From: Deltaproteobacteria bacterium UBA6967
GTDB taxonomy: Bacteria > SAR324 > NAC60-12
Reading direction: 5' to 3'
DNA length: 19,304 nt
Assembly (NCBI GenBank): GCA_002450295.1
Contig: DJYX01000210.1
Location: forward strand, 1 to 19,304
In this document: positions 15,222-19,304 of the stretch, one piece after another
Layout: each line of letters opens with the position of its first letter
Numbering within the stretch: position 1 is the stretch's first letter
Translations under genes and position numbers: made by a program
Notes under the pieces: model-generated
The model's database searches: none
Told to the model about the DNA's origin: nothing
The model's input: the letters and a program-made list of their open reading frames with translations, nothing else

Positions 15222-18062
15222 ATGAAATTTCAGTACCCTGGTTTGACTGAAGCAGAAGCGCTGCAGTCGAGAAATCAGAATGGTTCAAACGCTGTAACTA
15301 CACAGGAGGTAGAGAGCTTTTCAGATAAGCTACTAGCAAACCTAAAAGATCCAATCATTATCATCCTGATTGCTGCACTTGGGATCACAGTTTTTCTCTC
15401 AGTGATTGGCTTTGCTCCTTGGTATGAGGGTGTAGGAATCGCAATAGCTGTGGCGTTGGCTACTCTCGTGGCGACCTGGTCTGAGTATAGTAATGAGAAC
15501 GAGTTTCAAAAGCTTCTGGAAGAAGCCTCATTAGTTAAAGTGAAAGCCTTCAGGGACAACACACTTCAAGAAATTAGTATCAACGACTTGGTTGCTGGGG
15601 ACCATGTTGTTCTACAACCAGGCGATACTGTCCCAGCTGATGGGTACTTGCTCGCAGGAAAACTCGAAGTAAATGCTGCCGCCCTGACCGGGGAATCAGA
15701 ACCGATTAAGAAGGTTCCAGTCGAAGACCCAAATAAAATTGATGAAGAGCGAAATGAACTTCCCCGCGCGGCCTTGGTTGATGATGGTGAAGGCGTGATG
15801 TTGGTAACCGCTGTTGGGGATAAGACCAAATACGGCCAAACCATGAAGGAATTGGTCTCAGCCGAAGACCGTTTGTCTCCTTTACAAGAAAAGTTAGCAG
15901 ATCTTGGGCAAAAGATCAGCCGCTTTGGCTACATTGGTTCTGTCATGATTGCCTTTGCTTTCATGTCCAATCACATCTTCATTGAAGCTGAAAGTGTTGG
16001 TATCTACTTTTCACAGCCATTTGGAGAAATTGTCCATGATATCGTCACAGCAATTGTCTTAGCCATCATCATCATCGTGGTAGTAGTTCCAGAGGGACTC
16101 CCAATGATGATCGCTACCGTCCTTTCGATGAACATGCGTAAGCTCTTGAAGGCTAAAGTTCTCGTGAGGAAGTTACTCGGAATAGAAACAGCCGGCAGTC
16201 TAACGGTTTTGTTTTCCGACAAAACTGGAACCCTGACGCAGGGCTTATTACAAGTTGCTGATACCCTAGACGGTACAGGCCAGCACCACACTAAGCTTGA
16301 TGAAATTCCTGATGGTCTACGCAATGAAATTATCTTTTCCTTGCGCAACAATACTAGCGCTGCCATTGACACTACTGGTCCAAAACCTGTCATTGTTGGA
16401 GCCAATCCAACTGAACAAGCCCTCCTTAGATACTTGGATGAGAATCTAAAGGAAAAAGATGATGTAGAACTTGTCCAAAATATCCCCTTCAAGAGCTTAT
16501 ATAAATTTTCAGCCTCACAGGTGAAAGGTAAGAAGTCGGTCACGATGGTCAAAGGAGCCGCAGAAATTGTGCTGGCTAACTGTACGGCCTATATAGACGA
16601 AAATGGAAAGCGCCAGCCTTTACCCTCGCATGAGAACTTGCTGCATGAGATGAATAAGATGTCCGAGCGAGCTATGCGTTTGATCGGGCTAGCAGTAACC
16701 GATGAGTCAATTAGTGAGGATCCTTCCCTGCCTCAGAATCTTGCTTTAGTCACCATTTTCGGGTTGAGAGACGAAATACGTCAGGAAGCCAAAGTAGCTG
16801 TTCAAGAGGCTCAAGCAGCAGGAATTCGGGTGGTCATGATCACAGGTGATGCCAAGAATACGGCGCGCGCAATCGCTAAAGAAATGGGGATTATCCAAGG
16901 TGATAATCCAGTGGTGACCACTTCGACAGAATTGGGAGAGATGTCAGATGCTCAGGTTCGCGACATGCTTCCGAATCTTTGTGTGGTATCAAGAGCACTT
17001 CCAACCGATAAAAGCCGCCTTGTGAAAGCTGCCAAGGAACGCAATTGGGTCGTGGGTATGACGGGTGATGGAGTTAACGACGCCCCCGCTGTAAAAAATG
17101 CGGATGTTGGATTTGCCATGGGGAGTGGGACTGAAATGACGAAGGAGTCCAGTGATATTGTAATTTTGGACGACAATTTCTCATCACTAACCCGTGCTGT
17201 CCTTTATGGAAGGACGTTGCTGAAATCTATAAGAAAGTTTCTAATCTTCCAACTTTCAGTAAACGTTGCTGCGATTCTGGTGGCTTTCTTTGGTCCTTTC
17301 TTTGGAATAGACCTGCCGCTCACCATGACTCAAATGCTCTGGATAAACTTGGTTATGGACACTCTGGCTGCGATTGCTTTTGCTGGAGAAGCTGCTCTGA
17401 GTCGATACATGAAGGAGCCCCCCATCCCCAAAAATGCGCCACTGATCACTCCAGATATGTGGTCTGCCATTTTTACAAATGGAATTGCAATGGCAATTCT
17501 TAGCCTGTTTTTCCTCACTAGTGATGGGCTAGGTAGCTTTTTTGCCTGTGATGAAAGCCGCTGTGGATTACCAACTGATCCTGGCTACAATCCAGATGCA
17601 GTGCTTTTGACAGCATTTTTTGCGTTCTTTGTTTTCATCAATAATTTCAATAAATTTAATTCACGTACAGAGGGCACAGACCTGTTTGAGCATATTGGTG
17701 AGAACAAGAATTTCTTACGGGTCGTTGGCTTGATCTTCTTCCTCCAGATCCTCTTCACATACTTGGGGGGTGAGGTTTTAAGAACAGTTGGGTTGGGCTT
17801 TGGCGAGTGGCTGATGGTTATTACTTTGGCAGCCTTGATCATTCCAGTAGACCAGATTCGCAAAAGAATTCGGGATCGGGTTGTGGAGGCAATTGAAGCA
17901 AAAGGTCGCCAAGGTCACCGAGAAGGAATGCTGCGTGGACAAGAACATGAGCGAGTTGAAATTGCCCGCAGGCTAGTCAATGGTGAATCTGGTATGAACA
18001 TTGACGTTGTTGCCGCAGCAACGAAGATGAAACCTGAGGAAGTAGAGAGATTAAAAGCCTAG
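15222..18062 (+). CDS. Ca2+-transporting P-type ATPase, PMCA-like, with extra C-terminal tail
   Basis: This is a P-type (type II) ATPase predicted to pump calcium out of the cytoplasm. It has TGES (156-159, actuator), PEGLP in helix 4 (290-294) and phosphorylated Asp333 in SDKTGTLTQ. KGAAE (444-448, nucleotide domain), TGD (541-543) and TGDGVNDAPA (614-623) complete the core. Ca2+ site residues Glu291, Asn709 and Asp713 are present. The helix 5 position that is Glu771 in SERCA appears to be Ala684 after Asn681, as in plasma-membrane pumps that move one Ca2+ per ATP. An outward loop carries a CDESRC pair (Cys776, Cys781). About 65 residues after the last helix (882-946) form an unusual charged tail. 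AAGGAG precedes the ATG. It appears monocistronic: divergent from kdsA upstream and terminated downstream. Confidence 0.92.
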   Translation: MKFQYPGLTEAEALQSRNQNGSNAVTTQEVESFSDKLLANLKDPIIIILIAALGITVFLSVIGFAPWYEGVGIAIAVALATLVATWSEYSNENEFQKLLEEASLVKVKAFRDNTLQEISINDLVAGDHVVLQPGDTVPADGYLLAGKLEVNAAALTGESEPIKKVPVEDPNKIDEERNELPRAALVDDGEGVMLVTAVGDKTKYGQTMKELVSAEDRLSPLQEKLADLGQKISRFGYIGSVMIAFAFMSNHIFIEAESVGIYFSQPFGEIVHDIVTAIVLAIIIIVVVVPEGLPMMIATVLSMNMRKLLKAKVLVRKLLGIETAGSLTVLFSDKTGTLTQGLLQVADTLDGTGQHHTKLDEIPDGLRNEIIFSLRNNTSAAIDTTGPKPVIVGANPTEQALLRYLDENLKEKDDVELVQNIPFKSLYKFSASQVKGKKSVTMVKGAAEIVLANCTAYIDENGKRQPLPSHENLLHEMNKMSERAMRLIGLAVTDESISEDPSLPQNLALVTIFGLRDEIRQEAKVAVQEAQAAGIRVVMITGDAKNTARAIAKEMGIIQGDNPVVTTSTELGEMSDAQVRDMLPNLCVVSRALPTDKSRLVKAAKERNWVVGMTGDGVNDAPAVKNADVGFAMGSGTEMTKESSDIVILDDNFSSLTRAVLYGRTLLKSIRKFLIFQLSVNVAAILVAFFGPFFGIDLPLTMTQMLWINLVMDTLAAIAFAGEAALSRYMKEPPIPKNAPLITPDMWSAIFTNGIAMAILSLFFLTSDGLGSFFACDESRCGLPTDPGYNPDAVLLTAFFAFFVFINNFNKFNSRTEGTDLFEHIGENKNFLRVVGLIFFLQILFTYLGGEVLRTVGLGFGEWLMVITLAALIIPVDQIRKRIRDRVVEAIEAKGRQGHREGMLRGQEHERVEIARRLVNGESGMNIDVVAAATKMKPEEVERLKA

Positions 18063-18081
18063 GCTTTAGAAGTAGCTCCTA

Positions 18082-18136
18082 CTCCGGCCTAGTGCATGCC
18101 AGGCCGGAGAGCTTGCCAAAGCAAGCTGACGTTTTT
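18082..18136 (+). terminator. Tandem-hairpin intrinsic terminator after the ATPase gene
   Basis: Two hairpins lie back to back. CTCCGGCCT / AGGCCGGAG has 9 bp and a 10-nt loop (18082-18109). AGCTTGC / GCAAGCT has 7 bp and a CAAA loop (18110-18127). A TTTTT run follows at 18132-18136. The second hairpin plus T run is the likely terminator, and the GC-rich first one may protect the transcript 3' end or back it up. Confidence 0.75.
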
Positions 18137-18215
18137 AATAATGTATTCCCACCGCTGATTCATCTTCCGTTACTGGAATCCCCACTTTATCTCTAGAGAC
18201 AGAGTTTTTCTGATT

Positions 18216-19304
18216 ATGCGTTCAGACAATAAGGCATCATTGTTTACTCCAGTGCTATTGTCTGGTTGCGTCATTCTAATGGTGGGTTTTGCAATCAGGG
18301 CCAGCTTTGGGGTTTTTCAGGTCCCTATTGGCAACGAGTTCCTTTGGCCTCGCTCAGAGTTTTCTCTGGCAATTGCTATTCAGAATCTTGCTTGGGGAAT
18401 TGGACAACCACTCTTTAGTATCATTGCAGAGAAGTGGGGAGACCGAAAAGCAATTGTGCTTGGGGCCCTTGTATATGCTCTGGGATTAGTTTTGAGTAGC
18501 TATGCCGTCACTCCAGAAGCGCTTCAAATACTAGAAATTTTAGTTGGTTTTGGAATCGCTGGGACAGGTTTTGGGGTGATCTTGGCTGTCGTTGGAAGAA
18601 GTACGAGTCCTGAGAACCGTTCCCTTGCGTTGGGAGTTGCAACTGCTGCTGGCTCAGCTGGTCAGATTGTTGGTCCTCCAACCGCGAGTTGGTTGCTTGG
18701 GAAAATGCCATGGTCCGAGGTTTTTCTGGTTTTTGCAGTCTCAATATTTTTGGCATTAATTGTTCTACCTTTTTTGCGATCAACCAATTTTGCAACTCGG
18801 CAAGAGTTGGAGGAGAGTCTAGGAGAAGTTTGTGGCAGGGCTTTCAGGGATCCGAGCTACATCATGATTTTCTTGGGATTCTTTTCCTGTGGCTTTCAAT
18901 TGGCTTTCATCACTGCACATTTTCCAGCTTTGGTGGAGGAAATGTGTATGGGAATTCCACAGGATAGCCTTTTACGGAGCATTGGGGTCTCAACAACCTC
19001 AGCTTTAGGTGCATTTTCAATCGCTGTGATTGGCATAGCAAATCTTTTGGGAACCATAGCCGCAGGGGCTCTGGGGAAATACTTTCCAAAGAAAAATTTG
19101 CTTTCATTGATCTATGTAGGCCGGACAATTGCGGCTGCGGCCTTCATCATGATGCCAATTACGTCGAACTCTGTTCTATTGTTTTCAGCTGTGATGGGAG
19201 GCTTATGGTTAGCCACTGTTCCACTCACCTCAGGGTTGGTTGCCTATATTTACGGACTTAAATATATGGGTACTTTATTCGGATTGGTTTTTTTCTCTCA
19301 CCAA
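18216..19304 (+). CDS. MFS permease, 3'-truncated by window end
   Basis: This is a major facilitator superfamily membrane transporter. The frame runs 363 codons from ATG 18216 to the window edge without a stop. The translation begins MRSDNKASLFTPVLLSG and shows at least ten hydrophobic helices. The family loop between helices 2 and 3 appears as AEKWGDRKAIVLGALVYALG. Helix 4 to 5 includes GRSTSPENRSLALG and AAGSAGQIVGPP, reminiscent of oxalate/monocarboxylate-type (OxlT-like) permeases. The final visible residues, MGTLFGLVFFSHQ, match the same group, where the last two helices follow. Substrate is unknown. The ribosome site is weak, and no alternative start gives a better N-terminus. It lies 153 bp after the ATPase gene beyond a terminator, so it is probably a separate transcription unit. 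Confidence 0.8.
   Translation, partial: MRSDNKASLFTPVLLSGCVILMVGFAIRASFGVFQVPIGNEFLWPRSEFSLAIAIQNLAWGIGQPLFSIIAEKWGDRKAIVLGALVYALGLVLSSYAVTPEALQILEILVGFGIAGTGFGVILAVVGRSTSPENRSLALGVATAAGSAGQIVGPPTASWLLGKMPWSEVFLVFAVSIFLALIVLPFLRSTNFATRQELEESLGEVCGRAFRDPSYIMIFLGFFSCGFQLAFITAHFPALVEEMCMGIPQDSLLRSIGVSTTSALGAFSIAVIGIANLLGTIAAGALGKYFPKKNLLSLIYVGRTIAAAAFIMMPITSNSVLLFSAVMGGLWLATVPLTSGLVAYIYGLKYMGTLFGLVFFSHQ

Noticed and set aside
16004..16552. A 182-codon open frame antisense to the Ca2+ ATPase gene
   Set aside because: It lies wholly within conserved ATPase motifs on the other strand, has low-complexity Met/Thr/Ile runs and no recognisable domain. It is a shadow of the real gene.
1..19304. Mobile elements, CRISPR arrays, tRNA or rRNA genes, toxin-antitoxin or defence systems
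   Set aside because: I looked in all intergenic regions (none above about 260 bp) and saw no direct-repeat arrays, cloverleaf structures, transposase motifs or defence domains. The Rpn-like tail on the ATPase lacks any nuclease core.

Overview
The window reads as a compact piece of chromosome from a Gram-negative bacterium. KdsA (a Kdo and LPS enzyme), a Pal-type OmpA lipoprotein, TolQ/TolR-type proteins and TatA all point to an outer membrane. The succinate dehydrogenase is the single-anchor, two-heme (type B) form common in Bacillus, Epsilon- and Deltaproteobacteria. The base composition is moderately AT-rich and intergenic spaces are short. A marine delta-like lineage such as SAR324 would fit, but that is an inference from gene content only; no marker settles it. 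I see no insertion sequences, CRISPR arrays, tRNA or rRNA genes or prophage remnants: this is a core-gene region.

Layout. (1) 1-5460, envelope: the 3' part of a TonB/TolA-like protein (+) runs convergently into an unusually long phosphohexomutase (-). After a 257-bp intergenic region come a pal-like lipoprotein with a very long coiled coil, tolQ and tolR (+). (2) 5457-6046 (-): a small coiled-coil lipoprotein followed by tatA, whose stop codon interlocks with that of tolR. (3) 6144-10612 (+): a translation, protein-targeting and RNA-processing cluster, ffh-rpsP-rimM-trmD-rplS-rnhB-yraN-rpsT. Several junctions overlap and several starts are GTG, with a good sigma70-like promoter before ffh. 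(4) 10722-14105 (+): sdhC-sdhA-sdhB, closed by a hairpin. (5) 14157-15005 (-): kdsA. (6) 15222-18062 (+): a PMCA-like Ca2+ P-type ATPase with an extra C-terminal tail, ended by a tandem-hairpin terminator. (7) 18216 to the window end (+): an MFS permease cut by the window edge.

How they fit together: TolQ/TolR use the proton motive force, to which respiration by SdhCAB contributes, to act on Pal in the outer membrane. The TonB-like protein is another energy-transducing candidate. Ffh and TatA serve the two main export routes. KdsA makes the Kdo precursor of LPS, and the phosphohexomutase probably makes sugar-1-phosphates for the envelope.

No clearly new multi-gene system is visible. The points most worth a second look are the Rpn/transposase-like tail on the Ca2+ ATPase, the TolA-like coiled coil carried by Pal instead of a neighbouring TolA, and the insert plus winged-helix-like C-terminus of the phosphohexomutase.
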